Positions 18,358 to 28,470 of a stretch of 64,000 nt of DNA are shown here, in pieces. The translations under genes were made by a program, and so were the position numbers. Each line of letters opens with the position of its first letter. The stretch's first letter is position 1. Origin of the DNA: Protula sp. h YS-2021 (Eukaryota > Annelida > Polychaeta > Sabellida > Serpulidae); the NCBI GenBank assembly GCA_949752745.1, contig OX457029.1, positions 44,564,500-44,628,499 on the forward strand. Reading direction: 5' to 3'. Below the pieces are notes generated by a model. The model had not been told where the DNA came from. It did not search any database and saw nothing but the letters and a program-made list of their open reading frames with translations.

Positions 18358-18510
18358 CTTTTATACCACTTCAATGGTGTGTTGACTCAGCAGAATGTAT
18401 CACTAGTTGACATGTTTCACTCATGCTTTTATGCTACTTCCATGTAATCAAAATATGGTGTGTAACTTGTTCAAACTTGTTTCCAAAATGTTAAAATTGC
18501 TGACTCAGCA
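18358..18510 (-). promoter_or_regulatory. Polymerase promoter, right arm: TATA box and two MARE/AP-1-like sites
   Basis: CTTTTATA at 18358..18365 (TATAAAAG on the minus strand), TGTTGACTCAGCA at 18380..18392 and TGCTGACTCAGCA at 18498..18510 mirror the left-arm sites exactly. Confidence 0.55.
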
Positions 18511-19440
18511 GAATTTTACTTGTGTATATGAATGTCTCACTTACAGTTGTGAAGTTGTACAGCTGCACTGCTACGCAGCAGAGACATCTAGCGGTGAAGT
18601 TAAATGGTCTGCCAAATGGTATTCATCCGCGAAGAAGCACTGTAATGGTGAAATTTTCAGTCAACTATAACGAAAGTTATAACGAAAGTTATCACAATTT
18701 TAAGTTAAAATGGCGGTAAAAATGCACACAGCCAACTGCACAAATAGCCTATGACTACTTAATGTTAAAACTAGATATAAAACTGACTCAAACAGTGAAA
18801 GTTTCATGCAAATCTGTCAATCATAACGAAAGTTATCCCACTTTTTACAAAATTAAAATGACGGTAAATATGCACACAGCTAGCTGCACAACCAGTCCAT
18901 GACTATGTGAAAACTAGATATAAAACTGAATTAAACAGTGAAATTTTCATGCAAATCGGTCAAGTATAACACTGCATACTGCAACTCCAAGCAGTTAGAC
19001 ACTGCTGCCTCAGAAAAACAAAAAGCCTAACACCGCTGTCTACATTGTTTGATGACGAAATCTGATTACGCAGTCTGATTACACTGATGACGAAATGCTG
19101 CTGATGACGATTGTAGGTTGTATGACGCCATTTTCTTTTCTAAGTAAACACTGCATTTCAAACAAAAAAAAAAGTAGAATAATGGAGTACAAAGAGCAAC
19201 ATAAGCAAAACATTTTATCATGGTGTTGGTATGTATGCATGAGAGTGTGGGGGAAAAAAAAGTTGCCGTCAGAAGGTTGAAATACCTATGCGGCTTATGA
19301 AATGCTCAGTCGTGGTGTGTGTGTGTGTGTGTGTGGAGAGTGTGGGGAAAAAAGTTGCCATCAGAAGGTTAAAATACCTATGCGACTTACGAAATGAAAC
19401 GCTCAGTCGTGGTATTTGTGTGTGTGTGTGTGTGTGTGGG

Positions 19441-19470
<30 letters not shown>
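18511..19470. other. Non-coding spacer of right arm
   Basis: Mirror of 2382..3340. It has only two ACGAAAGTTATA units near 18669..18692 against three on the left, and GT microsatellites at about 19315..19336 and 19407..19428 whose lengths differ from the left arm by one repeat unit each in opposite directions. No gene is seen. Confidence 0.6.
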
Positions 19471-19471
<1 letters not shown>

Positions 19472-20184
19472 GAAGTTTGTTTACTAAGTTTGTTTATAAA
19501 GTTTCAATGAGTTTCAATTATGCAAATAACCAAAGTTGGTTTACAAAGTTTGTTTACAAAGTTTGTTTATAAAGTTTGTTTACAAATTGTGTTTACAAAG
19601 TTTGTTTACATAGTTTGTTTACAAAGTTTCAATGAGTTTCAATTATGCAAATAACCAAAGTTTGTTACAAATTTTGTTTACAAATTTTGTTTACAAAGTT
19701 TGCTTACAAAGTTTGTTTACAAATTGTGTTTACAAAGTTTGTTTACAAAGTTTGTTTACAAATTGTGTTTACAAAGTTTGTTTACAAAGTTTGTTTACAA
19801 AGCTTGTCTACAAAGTTTCAATGAGTTTCAATTATGTAAATAACCAAAGTTTGTTTACAAAGTTTGTTTACAAATTTTCAATTATGTAAATAAGTCAAGT
19901 TTGTTTACAAAGTTTGTTTACAAATTTTGTTTATAAAGTTTGTTTACAAAGTTTGTTTACACAGTTTGTTTACACAGTTTGTTTACAAAGTTTGTTTACA
20001 AATTTTGTTTATAAAGTTTGTTTACAAAGTTTGTTTACAAATTTTATTTATAAAGTTTGTTTACACAGTTTGTTTACAAAGTTTGTTTACAAAGTTTCAA
20101 TTATGCAAATAACTAAAGTTTGTTTACAAAGTTTGTTTACAAAGTTTGTTTACAAAGTTCACTTTTTATTTATAAAGTTTCAAT
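19472..20184. repeat. GTTTGTTTACAAA array near the right terminus
   Basis: Mirror of the forkhead-motif array at 1669..2381 (TGTTTAC core on this strand). Open frames of 60-90 codons here are translations of the repeat. Confidence 0.85.
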
Positions 20185-20324
20185 AAACACTTACCGAAAT
20201 AGTTGTCACTGGATGCCATCCCTGGATCTGATGTGATCCAATTGTAGTTCTACAACTTTTGCTCCCTTGCTCCACTTACTGATATGACTGTCACAATGAT
20301 TATGACGTCACAATCATCCGTTCC

Positions 20325-20417
20325 TATGCAGTGGTTCTCATAGAGGTCATGTCGTTTCTTAATTCTTTGTATGCAGTGGTTCTCATAGAGGTCATGTCGT
20401 TTCTTAATTCTTTGTGT
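20325..20417. repeat. Subterminal 45-bp tandem duplication, right arm
   Basis: Mirror of 1436..1528, just inside the right terminus CGTTTTCATACTACT. Confidence 0.7.
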
Positions 20418-20445
20418 GCAGTAGAACCAACGTTTTCATACTACT

Positions 20446-20451
20446 ACCCTT
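20446..20451. repeat. Target site duplication, right copy (ACCCTT)
   Basis: Matches 1402..1407 exactly and abuts the inverted terminus ending at 20445. Confidence 0.85.
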
Positions 20452-20533
20452 ATTTCAGTCATAATGTGGCTGTGAAGTCGTTGCGACCCAAATCCACCTT
20501 TTCAACCAAAAAAGACGTCGGTTGTTTGCTGGG
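20452..20533. mobile_element. MITE with CCCAGCAAAC terminus, right part
   Basis: Continues the MITE interrupted by the palindrome and ends GACGTCGGTTGTTTGCTGGG, inverted to the start at 868. The flanking minisatellite resumes immediately after it. Confidence 0.65.
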
Positions 20534-20612
20534 CTTCTTTCACCATAAGCCCTTTCAATCTTTTTCCCCGCAAGCTCTTTCACTCTTCTTCTTTCGCTGT
20601 AATACTATTTTT
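20534..20612. repeat. Minisatellite with TTTCACCATAAGCCC core, right portion
   Basis: CTTCTTTCACCATAAGCCC and two more imperfect units continue the array seen at 700..867. Confidence 0.65.
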
Positions 20613-20620
20613 GATTTATT

Positions 20621-20621
<1 letters not shown>

Positions 20622-20661
<40 letters not shown>
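20622..20661. repeat. (GT)n microsatellite
   Basis: About 19 GT dinucleotides in a row. Confidence 0.95.
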
Positions 20662-20662
<1 letters not shown>

Positions 20663-21060
20663 ACTAGCTGTAAACCTTGAGCTGCCTCCCAACTCTTGAC
20701 AGCTGTTTCATTATTGATCTAGACAGCTAGCCACACACCATGAGCTCCATGGCAACCTTTTTCACTCTAGAATTGTCAGCCTTTTTTTACAAAGCAAGAG
20801 CTCTTTCGCAGCTACCTTTTTCCCTTTCAATCAAACTTTTGTTCCTATGCTTGGACTGTTCAGGCAGCTAGCAGCACTCCATGAGCTGCATCGGCAGCCC
20901 TGGTCTTAACTCTTTACATCCCTTTTTATTTGTGCAGCTAATGACATATCATTCTAGTTACCCTTTTAACTCTTGGCAGCTGTTCTCACCATGAGCTGTA
21001 TGGCAACCTTTTTCACTCTGGAATTGGCAGCCTTTTTTCACTATTAACACCAATACACCT
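20662..21060. repeat. Degenerate CAGCTA / TTTTTCACTCT repeat region
   Basis: Imperfect blocks containing GACAGCTAGC, CCATGAGCT and GGCAACCTTTTTCACTCT recur near 20728-20770, 20858-20905 and 20988-21025. Non-coding. Confidence 0.45.
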
Positions 21061-23640
21061 ATTTATGTTAAAGACATAAGAGAATAAGTTAGGTCACAAT
21101 TAGGGCCACATTGTCCATGCCCCAGCTCACGAACACTCCTGTCAGGATTTAGAACATAGCATCACAAGTGTTAACCAAGATATCCACTACCTTCAGTAAA
21201 AACATCAAGGCAGTGAGACTCTAGTCCTGCGTCAGTTGAGATCTTAAATGAAATATTGGTGAAAAACCAACTTCTTATTTTCTAGTAAATCGCAAAAAAA
21301 TAAATATAGGCAGTGAAACTGACGGAGTCGAGCGCTGCAACACAAAGAACAACCCCGTCACAGACGAACGGGTGGACCAATCGGCATGCAAAAATACTTC
21401 TTGCACATCTACAAATGGTGGGAAATGTTTTAGTATGGGCATAGCAGCTGTATTCGTCCCATGTTTAAGATACAAATTGTACAAAATCAAGTAGCTAAAG
21501 TTCAAATGTGCAGAAAATTACCGCAGTTTGACGGCTTGTCAAAGACGAAGGGGTCACGCGTCGACCCGCAAAATACTTCTTGCATCTACAAATGCTGGGG
21601 AACATTGCACATCTACAAATGGTGGGGAACCTTTTAGCTTAGACACAGCGGTAGTATTCGCCCCGTGCTTGAAGATACAGATTATACATAATCATGTACT
21701 TCAAGTGTCGACAGACAGACGAACAAATCCGTATACTGTAGACCTCCGCTTCCCGCCACGCGACGGCGGGGGGGCCAATGATAATAATAATAGCCAGCTG
21801 GATACTTATGCCCCTTACCTTCACTTAAAATTACTGGAAGGAGATTCGATTGGGGTCAATATTTTTCTCAATTTTTGGCGAATTACCAAAAGGCAACAGC
21901 AAGATCAGATTCACTTTTATGACAGCAAGGCTATACCCCTGGCGTAGGCTTACATAGTCAGAAATTTTTTTTCTTCACCAGTAGTTCCACAGTTTTAGGC
22001 GAGTTACAAAAGAAGTAATAGCCAAAGAGACAAACGTATCACCCTCTCAACTGCGATCAACATATATAAGCGATTTCAGAAAAGATCTGACGATGAAGCA
22101 AGTTTTTTTCGGCAGTTCTTTAGATAGTTTTTTGTAAATCAATAAAAAAAGACTGTCCATGGACAATGTCCCAGCTCACGAATGATGATGTCAATGTTTA
22201 TGACATATAACTACAACCTGTAACTAAAATTTCAAAACAGTAAGGCTATGATACCTTTGTCAGTCAAGATTTCAATACAGAAATTGTTTATCGCCAATAT
22301 ATCCCCCAATTTTTGGCGAATTGCAAAAAAGTAATAGCAACGTGTTTCGATAGCAAAAAAAAAAAAAAGTAATAGGTGGACATGAATACCGCTACCTGCC
22401 ATCAAAATTTAAGGACGTTTTCATTTAAATCCTAGGAGATGCGTTTTCATGAAAATTGGATTTTGGCTAATATTTCTGGGCGAATCGCCAAAAAGGTCAT
22501 AGTCAGATAGGAACTAAATTCCGCCTCCAAAATTCAAAATTTTAAGAAAGTAAGAGATATCCCTGGCGTTAGTAAGACTACAGCAAGAATTGGTTTTCGC
22601 CTTTTCCGCCATTTTGTTCGAATTACGAAAAAACAGCAATAACCAGGTAAGCACCAATGGCCACTCTCTTTAACTAAAATTTCAAGGCAATTTCTGTGTG
22701 CGAGTTAAGATTTTATTGATATTCTTTGGTTTTTCGCTAATATTTCCGCCAAATTTTTGGCCAAGCACCAAAACAGTAATGGTCGCAGTAATGCCTGCTA
22801 TCTACACAAAGTTTCAAGATAGTAAGGATATTTTTTTCTGGATTTGGTTAAGATTTTACGAAAAAAATCCAGCTATCTTTATCTAAAATTTGAAGACAGT
22901 ATGAACAGTTTTCTTGTGTGAGTTAAGATTTTACTCAGTTTTGTTTTTTTCTCAATTTTGTTCACATTTCTGCCAGTTACGAAAAACAAGAAATGTCCGG
23001 GTGAGTTGCAATGACTGCTACCTTTACTTAAAAGTTCAAAACAAAACTAGAAAAGCAAAGCCGCATGCATCACCCCTCAGGGGTGTCTCACACCAAAAAT
23101 AAATGACATTGAATCAAAAATGTAAGAGATACATTTTAAAAAATTTTCTTCAAAAATTCCCCCAAAATTGAGAAATTACCCGATCGCTCACAAATGCACG
23201 AGCCGTATGCAAGGGATGCCTCATACCAAAAATATATCATATCGGTTCAAAATTGTAGGAGCAGATGCATTTTGAAACAGAAGTTTACTAAATAAACAAC
23301 TAACTAGCTAACTAACAGACCTGCAGACAGATAAGTATATCCCCATAACGTGAGATGGTCCAATAACCAGGTTGGAATTTATGTCCGCTACCGCTAAATA
23401 AAATGTGAAGTAATTAAGGCCATGTGCCTGGCGATCAGTTAAGATTTCAATAATTTCTTTTTTCACCAATACTTCAACAATGTTTTTGGTGAATCATAAA
23501 AAAGTTATCTTGAGGTAGATGCTAGTGTTTGCTACCGTTATCAAAATTTTAAGACAATTTCATTGCCTGTGGTCAGTTCAGATCTTACTAAAGAATAACT
23601 TTTTTAACACTACTTCTGCCAGTTTTGGCGGAGAACAGAA
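21061..23640. repeat. Decayed Helentron-like repeats built of ~150-bp units
   Basis: Contains a damaged 5' motif (TTGTCCATGCCCCAGCTCACG near 21111), a GCAGTGAAACTGAC motif at 21310..21323, a GC hairpin near 21760 and a 5' palindrome TGTCCATGGACA at 22154..22165 followed by ATGTCCCAGCTCACG. The bulk is a loosely tandem unit of about 150 bp with the phrases 'TTTTTGGCGAATNNCCAAAA', 'AGTAATAGCCAGGT' and 'AAAATTTCAAGACAGTAAGGCTAT'. Open frames here, including 139 codons at 21528..21947, match nothing I recognise. Confidence 0.55.
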
Positions 23641-23735
23641 ACAAGAATGTCCAGGGACATTGTGACCAGCCGAGATCTAGTGAATCTATGAATAAGCTTG
23701 TCTGGTTGCCAAAAGTGGCAGTCACATTGTACAAG

Positions 23736-24055
23736 TTTGTCCAAGGACAAAGTCCCAGCTTACGAAAAGCGATAAGACCAAATCCGGAGTGCTTGAACAA
23801 GGGAATTTCCCTGAAAAATTGGACTTCAAAAGACGAGATGGCAATGAGCAGCTAAATAATTAATTTAGCAACGGACCCGAAAGATTTGTTTCCCAGAAAA
23901 ATAACTTCGAACAACGTATCGAAATTGTATCCACACATGTGTACCGTTGACATGTACTGTCGGACATACACAATTACTTCAAGCAGCAGAAACGACCAAA
24001 CACATGTGCCTTTTGAAAAGAAGAAAACGCCGCATCTAAAGCATCATTACTTAAG
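23736..24055 (+). mobile_element. 5' end of a Helentron-like element, CCCAGCTTACG family
   Basis: TTTGTCCAAGGACAAA (23736..23751) is followed by GTCCCAGCTTACGAAAAGC. The same start recurs at 60514 and, decayed, at 40901. The adjoining unique segment (AGACGAGATGGCAA...AAATAATTAATTT) also recurs near 36152 and 60608, always just before a 51-bp array. Confidence 0.6.
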
Positions 24056-24059
24056 TTTA

Positions 24060-25495
24060 ATTTTTTGGTATGTATTATTTTGCGGGGTTTGCATTTCCGA
24101 CCAGTGCGCATGTTTATTTAACTTGCGTTGATGTGTGGTTTGCATTTCGGTAAAATGCGCATGTTTATTCAACTTGCCGTTATGCTCTGTTCGCATTACG
24201 GACCAGTGCGTATGTTTATTTAATACGCATTGCTGCTCATGTGTACTTAACTTGCGTTGATACGTGGCTCGCATTTCGGACCAGTGAGCATGTTTATTCA
24301 ACTTACGTTGATAAACGGTTCGCATTTCGGACCAGTGCGCATGTTTGTTTAGCTTCTGTTTATGCGCGTTTGACTTTTCGGACCAGTGCGCATGTTTATT
24401 AAACTTGCGCCGATGCTCAGTTCGCATTTCGGATAAATGCGCATATATATTCAACTTTCGTTGATGAGTGATTCGCAATTTGGACAAAGTGCGCATATTT
24501 ATTTAGCTTGCGTTGATGCGCTGTTCACATTTCGGGCCACTGCGCATGTTTATTTAACTTGCGTTGATCAGCGTTTCTTATTTTAGACCAATTCGCATGT
24601 TTATTTAACTTGCGTTTGCATTTCGGACCAGTGAGCATCTCTGTTTAGCTTGCGTTGATGCGCGTTTGACTTTTCGAACCAGTGCGCATGTTAATTTGCA
24701 TTGATGCGCGATTCTTATTTTAGACCAGTGCGCATGTTTATTTAACTTGCGTGGATGCGCAGTTCGCATTTCGGACCAATGCTCATGTATATTCAACTTT
24801 CGTTGATGAGTGGTTCGCAATTCGGACAAGTGCACATATTTATTTAGCTTGCGTTGATGCGCTGTTCACATTTCGGACCACTGTGCATGTTTATTTAACT
24901 TGCGTTGATCAGCGTTTCTTATTTTAGACCAATTCGCATGTTTATTTAACTTGCGTTTGCATTTCGGACCAGTGAGCATCTTTGTTTAGCTTGCGTTGAT
25001 GCGCGTTTGACTTTTCGAACCAGTGCGCATGTTAATTTGCATTGATGCGCGATTCTTATTTTAGACCAGTGCGCATGTTTATTTAACTTGCGTGGATGCG
25101 CAGTTCGCATTTCGGACCAATGCTCATGTATATTCAACTTTCGTTGATGAGTGGTTCGCAATTCGGACAAGTGCACATATTTATTTAGCTTGCGTTGATG
25201 CGCTGTTCACATTTCGGACCACTGTGCATGTTTATTTAACTAGCGTTGGTCAGCGTTTCTTAATTTAGACCAGTGTGCTTGTTCATTTAACTTCCGTTGA
25301 TAAGCAGTTCGCATTTCGGACCACTGCGCAAGTTTATTTAACTTGCGTTGATGCGCGGTTATTATTTCGGACCACTACGCTTGTTTATTTAACTTGCATT
25401 GACGCGCGATTTGCATTTTGGACCAGTGCGCACATTTATTTAACTTGCGTCGATGCGCGGTCCGAATTCCGGACCAATGTTTATTCAACTTACAA
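24060..25495. repeat. 51-bp minisatellite array (GCGCATGTTTATTTAACTTGCG family)
   Basis: About 27 units with the consensus phrases TTCGCATTTCGGACCAGTGC, GCATGTTTATTTAACTTGCG and TTGATGCGCGG. The unit is 51 bp, a multiple of three, so stop-free frames persist on both strands; the longest, 149 codons (24047..24496, minus), just repeats a 17-residue motif. Confidence 0.85.
24500..25250. repeat. Higher-order duplication of 341 bp within the 51-bp array
   Basis: Two consecutive ~341-bp blocks are almost identical (for example the minus-strand frames at 24605..24835 and 24946..25176 give the same 76 residues), showing recent segmental amplification inside an older diverged array. Confidence 0.8.
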
Positions 25496-27185
25496 GTTTT
25501 GGCGGATCGCCAAAACTTTTTTCAAGAGGGGCCTAACTGAAGAAGAATCGTACAAAATTGGGAAGAAATTCGATCAAAATTGTGGGAAAAGAAGCATTTT
25601 CAAAATTAAACGCCAATAAATTAAAAAATACCCCTCATATGGCCAATTTTTGGCGGATCGCCAAAATGAGTAATAGTTCAAAAGAGGACTACTTAGAGAA
25701 TAATCGTACAAAATGTGAAGAAAATCTTATCAAAATTGTGTAAAAAAAAGCATTTTGAAAATTGGTGACCATAAAATCACAAGTGTCCCCAATTTTTGGC
25801 AGATCGCCAAAAAGAGTAAATTTTCAAGATAGGCCTACCTAGAGAACAATCGTGCAAAATTGGAAAGGAATCTGATCAAAATTGTGGAAGAAGCATTTTG
25901 AAAATTAGGCACCAAAAAATTAAAAATGCCCCCATTTGGCCAATTGTCGAGGGATCGCTAAAAAAGTAAATTTTCAAGGAAGGACTATGTTAAGAACATT
26001 TGTACAAAATTTGAAGAAAATCTGATCAAAACTGTTCGAAGCATTTTCAAAATTGGCAACGAAAAAGTTTAAATGCCCCCATTTAGTCCATTTTTGGACG
26101 GCCTCCAAAAAGTGATTTTTCAAGAGAGGCCTACCTAGAGAACAACTGTTCAAGATTGGAAAGGAATCCGATCAAATTTGTGAGAGAAGAAGCATGTTCA
26201 AAATTACACACCAAAAAAAAAAAAAAATGTCCCCCATTCAGCCAATTTTTGGCGGGTCGCAAAACAGGCATATTTTCAAGGCAGAACTACGTTGAGAGCT
26301 TTCGAAATTTGAAGAAAATCTGATCAAAATTGTGGGAGAAGAAGCATTTTGAAAATTGGCAACTACAAAATTACAAATGTCCCCAATTTGGCCAATTTTT
26401 GGCGGATCGCCAAAAAGAGTAATTTTTTAAGAGCGGTTTACCTAAAGAACAACTATCCGAAATTGGAAAGAAATCCGATCAAAATCACGGGAGAAGAAGC
26501 AATTTGAAAATTGGACACCAAAAATTTTTTAAAAATGTCCCCCATTTGGCCAGTTTTTGGTGGATCGCCAAAATGAGCAACTTTTCAAAAGAGGCCTACC
26601 TCGGGAATATTCGTGTAAAATTTGATGGAAATGTGATAAAATTGTGGGAGAAGAAGCATTTTGAAAATTGGCAACCACAAAATTACAAATGTCCCCAATT
26701 TGGCCAATTTTTGGCGGATCGCCAAAAAGAGTAATTTTCATGAGAGGTCTACCTAGAGAACAACTATCCAAAATTGGAAATGAATCCGATCAAAACTGTG
26801 GGAGAAGAAGCAATTTGAAAACTGGACACCAAAAAATTAATAAATATCCCCATTTGGCCAATTTGTGGTGGATCGCTATCCAAAATTGGAAAGGAATATG
26901 ATCAAAATTGTGGTAGAAGAAGCATTTTGAAAATTGGCAACCACAAAATTACAAATGTCCCCAATTTAGCCAATTTTTGGCGGATCGCCAAAAAGAGTAA
27001 TTTTTCAAGAGAGTTCTACCTAGAGAACAACTATCCAAAATTGGAAAGGAATCCGATCAAAATTATGGGAGAAGAAGCAATTTGAAAACTGGGCACCAAA
27101 AAATTAAAAAAAATGTCCCCATTTGGCCAATTTTGTAAAATTTGAGAGGAATCCGATCAAAACTGAAGGAGAAGACGCTTTTTAT
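25496..27185. repeat. ~149-bp satellite with GGCGGATCGCC hairpin core
   Basis: About eleven units. TTTTTGGCGGATCGCCAAAA recurs near 25498, 25650, 26398, 26710 and 26977, with decayed versions between. Alternate units are more alike (AACAACTATCCAAAATTGG versus the CATTTTGAAAATTGGCAACC type), suggesting a ~300-bp dimer. Non-coding. Confidence 0.8.
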
Positions 27186-27204
27186 GTAAAAGTTTACACA
27201 CGTA

Positions 27205-28120
27205 CATACGGCTTCCTAGACAATTAGGCCACAAAACAAATTAGGCCACTAGATGAGACAATTAGGACTCGAGACGATTAGGCCAGATTTAGGACCAGGT
27301 CAATTAGGCTACGGTTTCCATCCAATTTTATAACTTGTTTTTTTTTAATCTTTAGACTTTTAACAGGCCGTGGTCTTAACTTTATAATAGATTTTTCATA
27401 TTTTGTGCACTTCTATCCATTTCTGTTCAATAGGAAGCATTTCATATCCACATGATTAACCTTGAAAAATCATCATTTTATACACAAATGTATCGCCATG
27501 CTATGCCTGATTCGCTAACAGAATTAATTATTTCATTTGATTGCATGAATAAATGTTGTACTTCGAATACTCAGAAAAATCTGATGTCCTCCGGAGGATG
27601 TCGATTGCAACTCGGAATGTAATTGCAATAAAACGAACTTGTGATTCAACCTTGAAAAGATATTGCAATTCTTTTAATCTAGCACTTCATAAGCCCAGAG
27701 AGGAGATCAATGATCCTTTCATTGCTAGAAATGCCGATTGCAACTCAGAATGTAATTGCAATGAAACGAACATGTGATTCAGTCTTGAAACGATATTACA
27801 CTTATTTTTATATTGAACTTCAAAAGCAAAGAGAGGAGTTCAATGATCCTTTCATTGCTAGCGATTGCAATCAATCGAATGTTTGCTTAAAAGTTTCAAG
27901 AACGCTTCTAACGTTTCTACGTTAGTAAAAACCTTTGCTTTAAAAAAAAAAAATAAATCGGTGCTGAAGAAAAAAATTACCCGAATACGGTGTGTGCATC
28001 CCCCAGAATACAAATTAATTGTATATGGTGTGTAAAATTTCGAGGCCTAATTGTCTCTGTTTTTGCTGTGGCCTAATCGTCTTTGAGGCCTTGGTGTGTT
28101 TTGTGGCCTAATCGTCCAGG
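27205..28120. mobile_element. MITE-like element with GA(C/T)(G/A)ATTAGGCC terminal inverted repeats
   Basis: The left side (27209..27310) has CTAGACAATTAGGCCACAAA and further GACGATTAGGCC-type units. The right side (28041..28118) is the inverted equivalent. CGTACATACG lies outside both ends and may be the target duplication. The interior carries a ~132-bp block in about 2.5 copies (27597..27870) and no transposase. Confidence 0.55.
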
Positions 28121-28202
28121 TACCGTACATACGTACATACAGACGACGGATACCCCTCTATTGATAGGATAAGACCAGCCCGACATAGTCGGCTGGTCTA
28201 AA

Positions 28203-28470
28203 AAGTCATAGCCAGTTAGGTATTACTTATAGCACTTCAAGACAGTGATGCTATTACCCTGGCGTGAATTTGGATTTTACCACGATTTTTTTTGTCTACA
28301 TTTCTGCTACTGTTTGGCACACAAAAAAGTAATAGCCACGTAGGTACCAATGCCTGCTACCTTTATCCAAAATTTAAGAAGAGTAAAGCCATATACCTGG
28401 CGTAAGTAAGAAATCAGGTTTCCGGCAATAGTTCCGATCACCAATAAATAACTAGACTAGAGCGGCCACT
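28203..28470. repeat. Fragment of ~150-bp Helentron-type units
   Basis: Carries AAAAAAGTAATAGCCACGTAGG and AATGCCTGCTACCTTTATCC phrases shared with 21.8-23.5 kb and 32-34.5 kb. Confidence 0.45.

Larger units (their letters stand above)
1408..20445. mobile_element. Palindromic Polinton/Maverick-like element (inverted dimer, two ~9.5-kb arms)
   Basis: The left arm (1408..10929, 9522 bp) and right arm (10935..20445, 9511 bp) are reverse complements apart from a few substitutions, microsatellite length changes, a 12-bp repeat-unit difference near 3160..3203 and a 1-bp deletion near 5698. The whole palindrome is bounded by AG...CT ends and a 6-bp target duplication. Each arm encodes a family B DNA polymerase, four small genes led by a PC4-like protein, an adenain-like protease and a capsid-like protein. 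Polintons normally also carry a retroviral-type integrase and an FtsK/HerA-type ATPase; neither is present, so this copy looks non-autonomous and must have been inserted by an integrase supplied in trans or lost. The arrangement suggests a snap-back (inverted duplication) derivative of half an element. An assembly fold-back is argued against by the target duplication and arm differences but should be tested with long reads. Confidence 0.9.
23647..28202 (+). mobile_element. Helentron-like non-autonomous element, GACCAGCC family, with nested insertions
   Basis: The 5' palindrome ATGTCCAGGGACAT (23647..23660) is followed by TGTGACCAGCCGAG. The 3' end is a hairpin with arms AGACCAGCC (28172..28180) and GGCTGGTCT (28191..28199), closing in CTAA (28198..28201). 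The shared GACCAGCC is the subterminal repeat that links the two ends. Inside are a second 5' end of another family (23736), a 51-bp array, a 149-bp satellite and a MITE. That these two ends belong together is an inference. Confidence 0.45.

Noticed and set aside
1408..20445. Palindrome as an assembly or library fold-back artefact
   Set aside because: A fold-back would mirror the flanks too or lack a target duplication. Here different flanks, which rejoin into one MITE, meet the two ends with the same 6-bp ACCCTT, and the arms differ by slippage and substitutions. Still needs read-level proof.
21528..21947. 139-codon plus-strand frame
   Set aside because: Lies across repeat boundaries, includes a GC hairpin end and has no recognisable domain.
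24047..25619. CRISPR-like array or repeat-protein gene in the 51-bp region
   Set aside because: Units are contiguous without unique spacers, the context is eukaryotic transposon DNA, and open frames follow from the 51-bp period.
27209..27310. Telomere-like repeat (ATTAGG)
   Set aside because: The repeated word is GATTAGGCC with variable spacing and is inverted at the other end of a MITE; not TTAGGG.
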